A stretch of DNA of 64,000 nucleotides from Flavobacterium soyae (GCF_021245985.1 NZ_JAJQXA010000009.1:70383-134382); one strand, 5' to 3'; positions 8,257-18,026 are shown, numbered from the stretch's first letter. Numbers and translations are program-made. Notes: a model not told the origin generated them from the sequence alone.

Positions 8257-8294
8257 AAACTGCTCCGGAAAGTAATTTCCAGAGCAGTTTTTAT
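8257..8294. terminator. Bidirectional terminator between convergent genes
   Basis: Stem AAACTGCTC(C)GGAAA / TTTCC(A)GAGCAGTTT around a GTAA loop, with an A-run before and a T-run after. It serves the + strand glycosyltransferase and the - strand AsmA-like gene. Confidence 0.9.
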
Positions 8295-8314
8295 TTCTGT
8301 ACTAAACTAAAAAC

Positions 8315-10915
8315 TTAATTTTTCTTTTTGAAAAGTCCGTTGATTAAGTCACTTGCTTTTTTAGTTGCTTCCTGAGTTTTTTGTTCTTTCTCAGTTTTTG
8401 CAGCTTGTGTAGTATCTTTCGCTTTTGTGTTTTTGTTGAGTAGATCAGTCAAAGCTGCTGTACCTTTTTTAGTCAGTTTTTCTTTTTGCTGATTTGCCAC
8501 TTGAGATGCTAAACTAGAAACAGCACTTTTCATATCTGTCGTAACTTTTGGATTTGAAAAATTACCTCCAATAACAGCATTAATAGGAATGTTTTCCAAT
8601 TTAGCCGCATCAGCAGGAGACATTTTTGCAATAAAAGCATTTGCTTCACTTCCTAAATATTTAGCAGGAACATCAAATTTTAAGTTGTAATTCATCGTTT
8701 GGTCAAAACCGTGAGTTCCGCCAACCGTTACTTTAATGTCTTGATATTTAATATCGAAAGGTTTTACATTTACTTTTCCGTTTTCAAAAGTTAAGGCTGC
8801 TTTAATATCATTCAAATTCACTTTATTCATATCAATGAATTTAATGTTTGAAGTTAAAGAGTTTAGTACCGTAGAATTTTTAGCATTTATCGTTGTAGAA
8901 AGTAATTGCCCAATTAAATCTCCTGAAATAGATTTTAGGTCAGGAGTTAATTCCTTATCATCTAAATTTCCATTTAATTTAATAGTCGAATTTAATTTAC
9001 CATTAATGATTCCGGCAATTGGTGCAATTTTTTTCATCATATCTAACTGCGTAAAAGTCTGCGCAATATCAACCTGATTGAAACCTAAATTCATATCAAA
9101 TGTTGGCACTTTTGTTTTAGTCGAAACCGCTCCGGTCAAACCAATTGTCCCGCCGAAAATTGACGTTTTAAAGTTTTCTAAAAGTGCTTTTTCATCTTTA
9201 ATAATCAATTTTCCGGAAACATCTTTTAGTTTTAAATTGTCATATAAAACAGTTGCGGCTTTTGCATTTAAAGTACAGTTCAGGAAAGCTGGAATTTTCA
9301 TTGCTTCAGCTGGTTTAGCCGGTGTTTTTTCTTCTGTTTTAGCCGGTTCTCCAGAAGTCATAAAATCATCAACAGCCAGTTGGTTAGAACTCATATTGAA
9401 GTTTCCTTTAAGTTCTTGTTTCTTAAACATAAAACCGTAGAAATTTTCCAAAACTCCGTTTATAGCAATATCACTTTTTCCGGTTGTAGCATTAAACTGT
9501 TTCAGATTAATTGTGCTTGGGTTGAATTCAACCAAAGCCGTGCTGATATTCATTGATTTATTGTTTTCATCAGTATATTTAAATCCTGATAAACTCATAG
9601 TTCCGGCATTCTTGATGTTTTGATATTGGCTTTTCTCTACAGATGCCATATCAAAATTTGTAGTAACATCAGCTTTTAAGATACCTGCCAAAGGCTTGTC
9701 CATTTTAATTGGATACGCTTTAGAAAGATTAGCAAGATTGATAGTTCCTTTTAAAGCTGCATTTACAAGCGGATTAACAGTAATGTTTCTAACATTTGCT
9801 TTAGCGCTAAAAACATCCTGATCGATTCTAAAGGATAACTTATCTAAATTTACATACGTGTCGTTTAAAATCCCGGTTTCGTTGATGATTTTAGTATCAA
9901 TTACAATATTTTGAACTGATTTTGGTAAGTTCGGATATTGAAAAGAGGCATTGTTTGATGCAATGGCTATGTTAAATGCAGGAACTGTTGTGTCTGTTAA
10001 TTTTCCTTTTGCAAAACCAACAACAGTAAAGTCTCCGGTTGTTTTTACACCATCAAGACTAGAAGCATAAGCAGAAGGAATTAACCCTAAGAAATTGGTA
10101 AATGACGAAGTTGGCGTTTTAAATTTCAGGTCATAAATCTGACCTTCTTTAACCATTTGAATAAAACCGTCAAATTCTAACGGCAGTTGGTTAATTAAGG
10201 CTTTATTTTCTTTAAAAGTATATTTACTTTGTTCTAAATCAATTCCTAAAATAGCGTCTAAAGTCAATTTTATATTTTTCATATAATTAACTTTATCCAT
10301 ATCTAAAGATACGTTTGCTGTAGTTTTTGTATTTAAATCCAGTTTAGAATTAGTAAAATCTCCAGTTCCTTCGTGATTTAAACTATCAATAACCATTTTA
10401 ATTTTTGAACCCTGATCGATATATCTAAAGGTAAAGTTCTCAATTTTATAGTTTTGAATTTTTAAAGAAAGCGGACTGCTTTTTTCATCCGTTTTCTCTT
10501 CTTTTTTGTCTTTTAAGGCAATATCAAAATTCCCAACACCATCTTTATTGAAGATAATGTTGATTAAACCATTTTCAGATGTAATTCCCTGAATGTTTAA
10601 AGGCTCGTCTTTACCTTTAAAAAGTTCTTTAATACTCATTTTAAGATTTAATTCTCCTAATGACACCAAAGTATCTCCTTCAAAAGGGGCTTTGTTTATA
10701 ATCACCAGTTTTTCGATTCCGACAGCTGCATTCGGAAAGTTCTTAAACAAGCTTAAATCAGCATCGGCAAAACTAACTTTGGCATCAACACTTTCGTTGA
10801 TTGCTTCGGCAATTTTTGCTTTGATTTGGTCTTTAAAGAAATACGGAATGGCAAATAATGCGGCCACAAAAACCACTAGAACAATGGCAGTTACTTTTAA
10901 AATTTTCTTTAACAT
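8315..10915 (-). CDS. AsmA-like (AsmA/TamB-type bridge) protein
   Basis: 866 residues from the ATG at 10915. One N-terminal transmembrane segment (KVTAIVLVVFVAALFAIPYF, about 6-25) precedes a long beta-rich region typical of AsmA, ending in a Lys/Gln/Thr-rich tail of about 60 residues. AsmA-family proteins are inner-membrane anchored and reach into the periplasm; several are linked to phospholipid transport or outer-membrane assembly, but the role here is not established. An in-frame ATG at 10978 would add 21 residues before the membrane anchor; a possible -7 box (TATTTTTG, 10957-10964) downstream of it favours the later start. Monocistronic between terminators. Confidence 0.88.
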   Translation of the reverse strand: MLKKILKVTAIVLVVFVAALFAIPYFFKDQIKAKIAEAINESVDAKVSFADADLSLFKNFPNAAVGIEKLVIINKAPFEGDTLVSLGELNLKMSIKELFKGKDEPLNIQGITSENGLINIIFNKDGVGNFDIALKDKKEEKTDEKSSPLSLKIQNYKIENFTFRYIDQGSKIKMVIDSLNHEGTGDFTNSKLDLNTKTTANVSLDMDKVNYMKNIKLTLDAILGIDLEQSKYTFKENKALINQLPLEFDGFIQMVKEGQIYDLKFKTPTSSFTNFLGLIPSAYASSLDGVKTTGDFTVVGFAKGKLTDTTVPAFNIAIASNNASFQYPNLPKSVQNIVIDTKIINETGILNDTYVNLDKLSFRIDQDVFSAKANVRNITVNPLVNAALKGTINLANLSKAYPIKMDKPLAGILKADVTTNFDMASVEKSQYQNIKNAGTMSLSGFKYTDENNKSMNISTALVEFNPSTINLKQFNATTGKSDIAINGVLENFYGFMFKKQELKGNFNMSSNQLAVDDFMTSGEPAKTEEKTPAKPAEAMKIPAFLNCTLNAKAATVLYDNLKLKDVSGKLIIKDEKALLENFKTSIFGGTIGLTGAVSTKTKVPTFDMNLGFNQVDIAQTFTQLDMMKKIAPIAGIINGKLNSTIKLNGNLDDKELTPDLKSISGDLIGQLLSTTINAKNSTVLNSLTSNIKFIDMNKVNLNDIKAALTFENGKVNVKPFDIKYQDIKVTVGGTHGFDQTMNYNLKFDVPAKYLGSEANAFIAKMSPADAAKLENIPINAVIGGNFSNPKVTTDMKSAVSSLASQVANQQKEKLTKKGTAALTDLLNKNTKAKDTTQAAKTEKEQKTQEATKKASDLINGLFKKKN

Positions 10916-11033
10916 ATTTATAGATTTGAGGTTTATTTTTTGAAAATTTACTCTTGCAAAAATAGTTTTTTTATTCAAGTACGGTGATAAAATTTTCTTA
11001 ATAATGTAAGAAAATTATGTTGGTATTAAATAA

Positions 11034-11066
11034 AAAAATCCGCTTGATACTTTTCAAACGGATTTA
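11034..11066 (-). terminator. Terminator of the sppA-hydrolase operon
   Basis: On the - strand, AAATCCGTTTG pairs with CAAGCGGATTT around an AAAAGTAT loop and is followed by a run of T. It lies 19 bp after the hydrolase stop codon. Confidence 0.88.
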
Positions 11067-11084
11067 ACAGTGTTATTGTTGTAA

Positions 11085-12032
11085 TTATTTTTTAATAAAG
11101 GAAACAATCTTATGGACCATGGTTTCAGAAATGGGAAGAGTTTCATTAGCATAACTCTCCATATTGGCCTTTTGATCGCCATCGATTATTTTCATGATAT
11201 GGTTCATTTTATCAACAATTACCAATTCAGAATTCAGTTTAGCCTTCGATAAGTTTTCAGCATCTTTAACCGAAACTTGTAAATCGTTGTTACCCTGAAT
11301 GATTAAAACAGGAATCGTCAATTTTTTAATTTCTGTCTGCGGATCGTATTTAAACCACGAAATCAAATACGGCTGAATACTTGCCCTGAATAGTGAATTT
11401 AAAAGCGGATCGACTTTGTTTACTTTATTGCCGTTTTTTAAACTGTCAATAATAGGGAACGTCATATCTTCTAACTGCTTGTTTGATTTAGAAGCGATTT
11501 GCGTCTTGATCAGTTTATCTGCAGATTCTCCGGCTCCGGCAATCGAGACAAATTTATTCGCTTTTGCACTCGCAATCATTCCTATTAAAGATCCTTCGCT
11601 GTGACCAATAACCGTTAATTGTGTAAAACGCTTGTCTTGCTTTAAATAGTTAATCCAGCTTTTTACATCTTCGGTATAATTTTCAAAAACCAGGCTAGAC
11701 TCTGCTACTGCAGATTTTTTGCTTTCGCCAATGCCGCGTTTGTCAAATCGTAAAGATGCAATTCCGTTTTTTGCCAGTTCTTCTGCCAGCATTTTCAGGG
11801 AATTGTTTTTCATCATCGGATTATTTCCGTTTCGGTCTGTTGGGCCAGAACCAGCAATAATCAATGCCGCCGGACATTTTTTTACTCCGTCTGGAACAGT
11901 AAGCGTACCAAAAATCTGATCATTATTGATTTTTAAAATGGCAGGTGTTTCTTTAAAAGTATCTTGTTTCGGACTTTGAGCATTTACGTATGTCAGAAAC
12001 AAAACGGTTAAAAACAGAATTATGTTTTTCAT
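11085..12032 (-). CDS. Exported alpha/beta hydrolase
   Basis: 315 residues. An N-terminal signal peptide (MKNIILFLTVLFLTYVNAQS) is followed by an alpha/beta hydrolase fold. The oxyanion-loop motif IIAGSGPTDRNG lies near residue 55. The nucleophile elbow is GHSEG near 143 (Ser), the acid probably Asp in IIQGNNDLQV and the His in NHIMK. The triad and export signal suggest a periplasmic or surface esterase/peptidase; the sequence resembles the 'alpha/beta hydrolase family with acyl-peptide-hydrolase-like' group. It starts 12 bp after the sppA stop, so the two form an operon. Substrate unknown. Confidence 0.88.
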   Translation of the reverse strand: MKNIILFLTVLFLTYVNAQSPKQDTFKETPAILKINNDQIFGTLTVPDGVKKCPAALIIAGSGPTDRNGNNPMMKNNSLKMLAEELAKNGIASLRFDKRGIGESKKSAVAESSLVFENYTEDVKSWINYLKQDKRFTQLTVIGHSEGSLIGMIASAKANKFVSIAGAGESADKLIKTQIASKSNKQLEDMTFPIIDSLKNGNKVNKVDPLLNSLFRASIQPYLISWFKYDPQTEIKKLTIPVLIIQGNNDLQVSVKDAENLSKAKLNSELVIVDKMNHIMKIIDGDQKANMESYANETLPISETMVHKIVSFIKK

Positions 12033-12044
12033 CTTTAAATGGAA

Positions 12045-13802
12045 TTATTTAATGTTTATTCCGAAAGGCATCATCGCCTGAACTCCTTTTTGTCTCTGAA
12101 ATCTTTTTACCTGCTCGATAAGCAAATAATTTTCTTCGCCAATTTCCTCTTTTATAAGAGCTTCTTTAGATTGCGCAAAAGGTAAATTAGCCATTAAATC
12201 TCCAAACGTTTTTTCGTATTCAGGATAGTTTTGTGTACTGTAGTCTTTGATTTTAGCAATTTTAGCTGCCTCGGCAATAGCATCGTTCAAACCTCCAATT
12301 TTATCTACTAATCCAATTTTTACGGCTTCAGATCCAGACCAGACCCTTCCTTGTGCAATAGAATCTACTTGTGCAAAAGTCATTTTTCTTCCTTCGGCAA
12401 CGTGTGTTACAAAAGTTTTGTAAATCTGTTCAACGCCTTCAAGTGTAAAGGCTTTGAATTTTTCATCAACAGGTACAAACGGACTGTAATTTGCTGAGTT
12501 TTCGTGTGTTTTTACCTGCTCTGTATTAATTCCTAATTTGTTGGCAAGCGGAGTAAAGTTTGGTAATACTCCAAAAACCCCGATAGAACCTGTAATGGTA
12601 TTGCTTTCTGCAAAAATTTTATTGGCATTACAAGCGATATAATAACCTCCAGATGCGGCATAATTTCCCATTGAAACAATTACCGGTTTTACTTTTTTAG
12701 TTACTTCAATTTCTCTCCAGATTAAATCAGAAGTCAGTGCGCTTCCGCCTGGGCTGTCAATTCTTAAAACGATTGCTTTTACATCTTCATTTTTTCTGGC
12801 TTCCTGCAGTGAACGGCGCATTGAACCTTCGCCAATAACATTTACGTCGCCTTCGCCGCTGGCAATTTCGCCCTGAGCATAAATAATGGCAATTTGATTA
12901 TCGGCAGTATTAGCTAAAGCAGTTGTTAAGTTATTTTGAGTATAATCTAAAATCGAGATTTTATTATAATCCTCGTCCTCATTAACTTTCAAAGCTTTTT
13001 TAATCGCATTGTGGTAAACATCTTCATAAGCCACAATATCAACCAAATGCTGTGTTTTTGCCATTTGTGGAGTTCTGGCTAATAAGCCGTTTGCAATTTC
13101 GTTTAATTTGTCAACCGGAATATTTCGGCTCTTTGAGATATCGCTGCAAACCGTTGACCAAATCGAATTTAAAAGTGCTGTAACTTGCTCTCTGTTAGCA
13201 TCGCTCATTTTGTTTTCTAAAAATGGCTCAACGGCACTTTTATATTTTCCGTGACGAATCACTTCCATATGTATGCCTGATTTTTCCTGAAAATCTTTAA
13301 AAAACATAACTTCAGACGAAAGTCCTTTAAAATCTAAATCTCCAGCCGGATTCAAATAAATTGTATTGGCAACAGAGTTTAAATAATATTCTTTCTGCGA
13401 ATAAGTATTGGCATAAGCCCAAACAAATTTTCCTGATTTTTTAAAATTTTCCAGCGCGTTTCTCAAATCTTTATATTGTGCCAGCCCTAAAGATGACTGA
13501 TCGTTTAGGATAGAAATTCCTTTAATGTTATCATCAGTTTCTGCCGCTTCAATGGCATTAATAACATCAGTTAAGCCAACTCCTTTTTTATCTGAAAAAA
13601 CGGTTACCCAAGGATCTTTATATTTTCCTGCGTAATCATTATCAATTTGTTTTAAATCTAATTCTATAACCGAATCGTTTTTAACCGAAACTTTGTCGTC
13701 TCCGCCAAAAATGGCTCCAATTAGGATTGCTCCAAAAAAGAAGAGCATGATAAATACAAAAATACCAATAACTGTGGCAATTACATTTCCTAAAAACTTC
13801 AT
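12045..13802 (-). CDS. sppA: Signal peptide peptidase SppA, 67 kDa type
   Basis: 585 residues, the long duplicated form of SppA (peptidase family S49). It degrades cleaved signal peptides at the inner membrane. An N-terminal transmembrane segment covers about residues 7-30. The N-terminal half carries the general-base Lys motif RHGKYKSAVEPF (about 190), and the C-terminal half carries the nucleophile Ser in GNYAASGGYYIACNA (about 380). The region after it (NTITGSIGVFGV) matches the family. It leads a two-gene operon with the exported hydrolase and diverges from folK over 136 bp. Confidence 0.95.
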   Translation of the reverse strand: MKFLGNVIATVIGIFVFIMLFFFGAILIGAIFGGDDKVSVKNDSVIELDLKQIDNDYAGKYKDPWVTVFSDKKGVGLTDVINAIEAAETDDNIKGISILNDQSSLGLAQYKDLRNALENFKKSGKFVWAYANTYSQKEYYLNSVANTIYLNPAGDLDFKGLSSEVMFFKDFQEKSGIHMEVIRHGKYKSAVEPFLENKMSDANREQVTALLNSIWSTVCSDISKSRNIPVDKLNEIANGLLARTPQMAKTQHLVDIVAYEDVYHNAIKKALKVNEDEDYNKISILDYTQNNLTTALANTADNQIAIIYAQGEIASGEGDVNVIGEGSMRRSLQEARKNEDVKAIVLRIDSPGGSALTSDLIWREIEVTKKVKPVIVSMGNYAASGGYYIACNANKIFAESNTITGSIGVFGVLPNFTPLANKLGINTEQVKTHENSANYSPFVPVDEKFKAFTLEGVEQIYKTFVTHVAEGRKMTFAQVDSIAQGRVWSGSEAVKIGLVDKIGGLNDAIAEAAKIAKIKDYSTQNYPEYEKTFGDLMANLPFAQSKEALIKEEIGEENYLLIEQVKRFQRQKGVQAMMPFGINIK

Positions 13803-13938
13803 AAGTATATTTTTTAAATAAGTAGCGTTAATGGGCTATTTGTTACAAATTTGGCACATAAATTTTAATCGATTCAATGTGCCGTTTCACAAATATATTA
13901 GTTAATTCTAAAATAGTTTTAGTTAATTTGCATTAATT

Positions 13939-15072
13939 ATGAAATCACAGCACCAAGTCGTTTTATCTATAGGCAGCAACCAGGGAAACAGGTTAGAAAA
14001 CATTGAAAGTTGTATCGCTTTGATACATCAGGAAGTGGGAACTGTAATTAGGGTTTCTAAGCTTTATGAAACGCCTGCCTGGGGTTTTGAGAGCGATGCA
14101 TTTTATAATTGCGCGTTACTTTTGCACACTGCTTCATCGGCACAAAAAATATTAAATCAGGTTTTAAAAGTCGAAAAACAGCTAGGAAGGATCAGATTGA
14201 ATCAGGAAGGGTATCAATCCCGGATTATTGATGTTGATGTAATTGTTTTTGATGATGAAATTATGGAGACCGAAAAACTTCATATTCCGCATCCATTAAT
14301 GCAGAACCGCAATTTTGTTTTACTGCCCATGCAGGATTTAAAGTTAGACTGGAAACATCCTGTTTTGCAACAATCTATTTCGGAATTAATTGTCGTTTCT
14401 CCAGACGACAGCGTTTGTACTGTTGTTCAGGATTTAAAATGCCCGCTGAGTGAAATTCCGTTAGAAAAATATAATTATATTGCTTTTGAAGGAAATATTG
14501 GAGCCGGAAAAACTACTTTGGTTCACAAATTTGCAGATGATTTTAATGCGAAAACGGTTTTAGAGCGTTTTGCAGATAATCCGTTTCTGCCTAAGTTTTA
14601 CAAAGATCAAAACCGATATGCTTTTCCGCTTGAAATGTCTTTTTTGGCCGATCGTTATCAGCAATTATCTGATGATTTGGCACAATTTGATTTGTTTAAA
14701 GATTTTATTGTAGCCGATTATCATATTTTTAAATCACTGATTTTTGCTAAAATTACGCTGCAGGAAGACGAATATCGTTTATACCGAAATTTATTCGATA
14801 TCATTTACAAAGAAATGCCAAAGCCGGATTTGTACATCTACTTGTATCAAAATACAGAACGCCTTCTTCAAAATATTAAAAAACGCGGACGAACTTACGA
14901 GCAAAACATTCAGGCTGATTATTTGGATAAAATCAACAATGGATATTTGGAATATATTAAATCCCAAACGGATTTGAATGTTTTAATTATCGATGTTTCA
15001 GATCGTGATTTTGTAAAAAAACAGGAAGACTATTTTTTTGTATTAAACGAAATTCAGAAGAAATTGAATTAG
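13939..15072 (+). CDS. folK: Fusion: HPPK (FolK) plus deoxynucleoside kinase
   Basis: 377 residues with two enzyme domains in one frame. Residues about 5-150 are 6-hydroxymethyl-7,8-dihydropterin pyrophosphokinase (folate synthesis): LSIGSNQGNRLENIESC, YETPAWGFESDAFYNCALLL and SRIIDVDVIVFDDE. Residues about 175-377 are a deoxynucleoside kinase: P-loop FEGNIGAGKTTLVHKF near 180-195, then LERFADNPFLPKFY and the DYHIFKSLIFA segment. The linker is short (about 150-175). This fusion is recurrent in flavobacteria to my knowledge; it links folate supply, needed by thymidylate synthase, to dNTP salvage. Start at an ATG after TTAATTTGC; no operon partner. Confidence 0.93.
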   Translation: MKSQHQVVLSIGSNQGNRLENIESCIALIHQEVGTVIRVSKLYETPAWGFESDAFYNCALLLHTASSAQKILNQVLKVEKQLGRIRLNQEGYQSRIIDVDVIVFDDEIMETEKLHIPHPLMQNRNFVLLPMQDLKLDWKHPVLQQSISELIVVSPDDSVCTVVQDLKCPLSEIPLEKYNYIAFEGNIGAGKTTLVHKFADDFNAKTVLERFADNPFLPKFYKDQNRYAFPLEMSFLADRYQQLSDDLAQFDLFKDFIVADYHIFKSLIFAKITLQEDEYRLYRNLFDIIYKEMPKPDLYIYLYQNTERLLQNIKKRGRTYEQNIQADYLDKINNGYLEYIKSQTDLNVLIIDVSDRDFVKKQEDYFFVLNEIQKKLN

Positions 15073-15074
15073 AA

Positions 15075-15153
15075 AATTAGAGAATGTATCAATTAGAGAA
15101 TTTACTCAACTTTATAAATTATCTAATTATCCTAATTGATACATTCTCTAATT
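15075..15153. repeat. Perfect 20-nt inverted repeat between convergent genes
   Basis: Arms 15075-15094 and 15134-15153 are exact reverse complements (left arm AATTAGAGAATGTATCAATT). The core AATTAGAGAAT is repeated directly at 15091-15101. It fills the gap between folK and the T9SS cargo gene and may terminate both. Confidence 0.8.
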
Positions 15154-15159
15154 AAGAAA

Positions 15160-17322
15160 TTATCTCTTTAAGGTAAAGTGTCCTCGTAAAATAGGTTTTG
15201 TATTGTCTATTTTTAATGCATACCAATAATCAGAGGCAGGAAGCAGAGTTTTTTCAAATGTGCCGTCCCAACTCATTTTTGAATCATTTAACTGCGCGAT
15301 AAGCTTACCATAACGATCAAAAATAGTTACTTCTGCCTGCGGATAATTTTCCATTCCGGTTACTTCCCACAAATCATTATAAGTGTCGTTATTTGGAGTA
15401 AAAAAAGATGGAAAAACAAGAACAACAAAATTTTGAGTGTCTCCGCCGCAGCCGCTTTTCTCGCGAACATAAGCCGTTCTTAGTCCGCCTGGTACATCAT
15501 AAAAAATATTTGAATCCTGAAAGTTAACACCGTCTACAGAAAACTCAAAATAAGGAGCTTGTTTTTTAATGTAAATTATGGCTCTCGTTCCGTTTACATC
15601 AATTCGGTCAATTTCTGGAACCTGATGTTCTTCAACTATAATTGTTTTTGTGCTTGTACAATTTTCCGGAGATGGACTTTTTACTGCTACAGTATAAGTG
15701 CCGCCTTGAGAAACAGTTATTGTTTGTGCTGCTGCTCCATTTGACCATAAATAATTCATTCCAGAAACTCCTGCGTCTAATGTTACGGTTTGAAATTGAC
15801 ATAATGTTACAGTCTCGTCCTGAACAACAGGCGGAGTATAAATTTGAATATTTACAGGTGTACGAGTTGAGTTGATACAGCCGGCATTTGAAGCCTCGGC
15901 ATAATACGTTGTATTTGCTGAAATTGTTGGCGTTGTAAAACTATTTCCGGTAAAAATACTTGCTCCTCCTGCTGCTGCTGTAAACCAATTAATAGTTCCA
16001 ATATTTGAACTGGCAGTAATAGTTACAGACCCAGGTCCGCAGTTCGAATAAGAAGCTTGACCCGCTGCCGGGGCGCTTGGAGTTATATTTACCGTGGCCA
16101 TAACCGATTTTCTGTTTGATGCGCAGCCGGCATCTACATAATAAGTTGTTGTAGTATTTATTATTGGAGTTGTGTATGTGTTTCCTGTTCCTAATATATT
16201 TCCTCCCACAGCGGCATCATACCAGCTAATTACTGCGCCGGCTGTTGCTGTTGCATTAAAAGTAAAAGTTCCTGAATCGCAAACCGGACCTGGATTTGCT
16301 GATGGCACTGCCACTGGAATTGTAACTTTAGTACTTGCGGCGATTTCTAACGCCGATTCTCCGGGCATTCCACCATATTCAACAACATAACCTTTTGGCT
16401 GATAAGGATCGCCGGGCGTTAACGATCCGGTATTAGAAAGGTCGTTCCATGAACCTCCAATTCCTATTCCGGGCTGTGTAATATGTGCATAATCTTCTTC
16501 GCCTAAATTATTTGGTTCTCCAGAATTCCAGAAAGTATAACCCATTACAGTTCCGGCTTCGGGTCCTGTAACCCATTTCCAGACACCTTCGGTTTCTGCA
16601 TCGTTTCCGCCAATCCATCCGGTTCCAGATGCTTGTTCGCCAATTAATTTGGCTTCATCTGCAGATAAAATTGTGGCTAAATATCCTTTAAGTCCATAAT
16701 AAGTACTTGCCTCTGCCGCAGTTTTGGCAGTTGTCCAGGTAATACCAATACTCGGAACAAATAAATAAAAATGCTGTGTCGAAGGCAGGTAGTTTGCCTG
16801 ACCAATTGTTATAGAAAAAGTTCTGGTTCCAGAAGCTGCTGCTGAAGAATTAGAATATACAACATCTTTAATTGCATCAACAAATTCAGTATATAAAACA
16901 TCAACTCCGGTTGGGCTTGATAATTTTAATTTTCCCGCCGTAACATCCCAGCTTGTAATAATTGTGGGGTGTGCTGCAGGATTTGAAAGTTCAAGAAGGT
17001 CAAATCCGCTGGAATATCCAGATGAAATCTGGATATAAACTGCCTGAGTTGCAGGTTCAGTCGGATCGTGCGTAATAGTTACGTCGGTTACAATTTTTAT
17101 GCTGCTTTGCGGGCAGTATAATTGATCTCCAACTGCTTTGATAACTGGAGGGGTAACAGCAAAATTTAATTTTGTATTTCGTTTTTTGCTTGACTTAAGG
17201 GTATCATGAAAAGCTCCAATTATATTTCTGTTTTTAATTGTAACTTTTTCGACTGCATAAGAGTTTGTAAAACTTAAAACAAGTACTAAGGTGGTTATTT
17301 TTAAGAAATTGATAGTTTTCAT
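15160..17322 (-). CDS. Secreted C-type-lectin/Ig-like protein with T9SS type B sorting domain
   Basis: 720 residues. Signal peptide at about 1-23 (ends in TNSYA). A C-type-lectin-like domain spans about 180-325: WTTAKTAAEA, GWIGGNDAETEGVWKWV, the sugar-site-like EPN in FWNSGEPNNLGEEDYAH and GSWNDL. Two Ig-like repeats follow (about 345-410 and 425-495, each ending in TTYYVDA/TTYYAEA), then an adhesion-like segment. The C-terminal about 85 residues (FTPNNDTYNDLWEVTG, VTIFDRYGKLIAQ, SWDGTF, ILRGHFTLKR) are the gliding-associated type B sorting domain. That domain directs export by the type IX system and delivery to the cell surface. Glycan binding is inferred from EPN/WND and not proven. Confidence 0.93.
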   Translation of the reverse strand: MKTINFLKITTLVLVLSFTNSYAVEKVTIKNRNIIGAFHDTLKSSKKRNTKLNFAVTPPVIKAVGDQLYCPQSSIKIVTDVTITHDPTEPATQAVYIQISSGYSSGFDLLELSNPAAHPTIITSWDVTAGKLKLSSPTGVDVLYTEFVDAIKDVVYSNSSAAASGTRTFSITIGQANYLPSTQHFYLFVPSIGITWTTAKTAAEASTYYGLKGYLATILSADEAKLIGEQASGTGWIGGNDAETEGVWKWVTGPEAGTVMGYTFWNSGEPNNLGEEDYAHITQPGIGIGGSWNDLSNTGSLTPGDPYQPKGYVVEYGGMPGESALEIAASTKVTIPVAVPSANPGPVCDSGTFTFNATATAGAVISWYDAAVGGNILGTGNTYTTPIINTTTTYYVDAGCASNRKSVMATVNITPSAPAAGQASYSNCGPGSVTITASSNIGTINWFTAAAGGASIFTGNSFTTPTISANTTYYAEASNAGCINSTRTPVNIQIYTPPVVQDETVTLCQFQTVTLDAGVSGMNYLWSNGAAAQTITVSQGGTYTVAVKSPSPENCTSTKTIIVEEHQVPEIDRIDVNGTRAIIYIKKQAPYFEFSVDGVNFQDSNIFYDVPGGLRTAYVREKSGCGGDTQNFVVLVFPSFFTPNNDTYNDLWEVTGMENYPQAEVTIFDRYGKLIAQLNDSKMSWDGTFEKTLLPASDYWYALKIDNTKPILRGHFTLKR

Positions 17323-17436
17323 TTTATAAAAGTATCAATTTTATAATAATAAAAAAATATATTTAAATATCTAACATTTAAAATCTAAAACTAATTTAAA
17401 AATCACATCTTTTTAGCGAAAAAAAATCTTTATTTG

Positions 17437-17973
17437 TTAGTTTGGCCAGTTTAGTTTTTGAAACAAATCCCAAACCACAATTCCGGCGCTTACAGAAATA
17501 TTTAAAGAATGTTTTGTTCCTAATTGCGGAATCTCGATACAGCCGTCGCAAATTGCAACCGCTTCCTGAGCTACACCATAAACTTCATTTCCAAAAACTA
17601 AAGCATATTTTTGGTTTTTCTCAACCTTAAAATCCTGAAGAAAAATGGCGCTTTCAACCTGCTCAATCGCAAGGGTTAGTACATTTTCTTTTTTCAGGTT
17701 TTCTATAACCTCCAACACATTTTCATGATGTTCCCACGAAACAGTTTCAGTAGCACCAAGAGCAGTTTTATGAATTTCTTTATTTGGAGGCGCTGCTGTA
17801 ATACCGCAAAGAATTATTTTTTCGATCAAAAAAGCATCGGCAGTTCTAAAAACTGATCCAATATTGTGTAAACTGCGAATATCGTCCAAAACCAGTATTA
17901 AAGGGGTTTTGTCTGATTTTTTAAAATCTTCAATTGATTTTCTGTCTAATTCGCTATTTTCAAGTTTTCTCAT
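17437..17973 (-). CDS. SPOUT-class RNA methyltransferase (TrmH/SpoU family)
   Basis: 178 residues, a bare SpoU catalytic domain that methylates 2'-O-ribose in tRNA or rRNA using S-adenosylmethionine. The three family motifs are visible: DDIRSLHNIGSVFRTADAF (about 30-48), ALVFGNEVYGV (about 122-132) and IPQLGTKHSLNISVSAGIV (about 148-166), which form the knotted cofactor site. It lacks the extra N-terminal substrate domain of RlmB, so it resembles TrmL/TrmH-type enzymes; the target nucleotide is uncertain. A terminator separates it from the DUF1573 gene upstream. Confidence 0.92.
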   Translation of the reverse strand: MRKLENSELDRKSIEDFKKSDKTPLILVLDDIRSLHNIGSVFRTADAFLIEKIILCGITAAPPNKEIHKTALGATETVSWEHHENVLEVIENLKKENVLTLAIEQVESAIFLQDFKVEKNQKYALVFGNEVYGVAQEAVAICDGCIEIPQLGTKHSLNISVSAGIVVWDLFQKLNWPN

Positions 17974-17993
17974 TGGTTTAAATTCAGGTCATA

Positions 17994-18026
17994 AAAAAAG
18001 CTTCCAAAGATAAGGAAGCTTTTTCG
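17994..18026 (-). terminator. Terminator after the DUF1573 gene
   Basis: Stem AAAAAGCTTCC / GGAAGCTTTTT with an 8-nt loop, flanked by A- and T-runs so it could act in both directions. It lies between the TrmH-like start and the DUF1573 stop. Confidence 0.9.

Noticed and set aside
9078-9440. Long open frame on the + strand opposite the AsmA gene
   Set aside because: Antisense frame of a well-supported gene, hydrophobic, low complexity, no motif or promoter.
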